Shown here in pieces: positions 63,811-64,000 of a stretch of 64,000 bases of DNA. Both the position numbers and the translations under genes were made by a program. This stretch comes from Paratinospora sagittata. Its lineage: Eukaryota; Streptophyta; Magnoliopsida; Ranunculales; Menispermaceae. The stretch is from NCBI GenBank assembly GCA_035771175.1, contig CM069597.1:12497001-12561000 (forward strand). Direction: 5' to 3'. How positions within the stretch are numbered: the first letter of the stretch is position 1; each line of letters begins with the position of its first letter. The notes under the pieces were generated by a model that did no database searches, was not told the origin of the DNA, and saw only the letters and a list, made by a program, of their open reading frames with translations.

Positions 63811-64000
63811 TAGCTACAGCAACATGGTTCTTAAAGCTAGTTAGTACAGCAGGATCAGTACGGCCTCCCGGAAATGTGACAAGGGCACTCTAGTCTTCTT
63901 CAATGTTTAGGCTCTCATGACCAATATATTACATACTTGTCTCATATACTTGTTGTTCTTCTTTTACATTGTCTGCGGTGGAAGGTAAATCGAATTTCAT
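63811..64000 (-). pseudogene. Fragment resembling a plant mobile domain protein
   Basis: The minus reading of the window edge gives, with two in-frame stops, SALVTFPGGRTDPAVLTSFK then NHVAVA. This resembles the FPGGPxDxSVLTSFKxHVAxAIW signature of plant-mobile-domain (MAIN-like, transposon-associated) proteins. It is abruptly joined to the LARD-family LTR end at about 63810, so the gene was probably interrupted by that insertion. Only about 60 codons are visible; the call rests on one motif. Confidence 0.45.

Overview
The window looks like nuclear DNA of a flowering plant, probably a eudicot: it is AT-rich, has one host gene with canonical GT-AG introns, and the rest is mostly plant-type LTR retrotransposons (Ty3/gypsy chromovirus, Ty3/gypsy Athila/Tat-like, Ty1/copia), a LINE, tRNA-derived SINEs and MITEs. 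The species cannot be named from the sequence alone. Nothing prokaryotic, no CRISPR array and no rRNA gene was seen.

Host gene. One apparently intact gene lies on the minus strand between 35053 (ATG) and 15389 (stop). Its six exons (34713-35053, 34382-34490, 33658-33749, 33271-33529, 18031-18174, 15389-15484) join in frame to a 346-residue zinc-independent quinone oxidoreductase-like protein of the MDR superfamily. Intron 4 is 15.1 kb and holds a full-length copia element (24915-30792) inserted into an RTE-like LINE, a hAT-like MITE inside that copia, and a solo LTR with a second solo LTR nested in it. Intron 5 holds another MITE-like element.

Left flank (1-13300). A minus-strand chromovirus relic (3' LTR 420-3135, integrase/chromodomain 3170-3606 and 6358-6605) is split by a solo LTR with a target-site duplication (3611-6352). 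It is cut off by a non-autonomous, LARD-like element (6606-13300) that has an initiator-Met-type PBS and a copia-like polypurine tract but no coding capacity.

Right flank (35445-64000). In order: a LARD-family LTR; an Athila/Tat-like element on minus (about 36831-44255) with a local inversion at the 3' end of integrase and a solo LTR (40290-42168) inside integrase; a mosaic of LTR pieces (44256-45332); a second chromovirus relic on minus (45333-54975) whose RT is split by a three-deep nest of solo LTRs (48370-53139); a quieter AT-rich stretch (54976-57067); two head-to-head LTR pieces (57068-62253) carrying a compact inverted SINE cluster with a 42-bp perfect palindrome; another LARD-family LTR; and a degenerate plant-mobile-domain-like fragment at the right edge.

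The recurring theme is one LTR family, at least eight copies and only one with an internal region. Its LTRs carry arrays of short inverted-repeat units (GGGCGCT...AGCGTCC) and a tandem of about 30 bp (CACACCCGTAAGTTGAGAA-like). Apart from the host gene, every coding element here is broken by stops, frameshifts or nested insertions.
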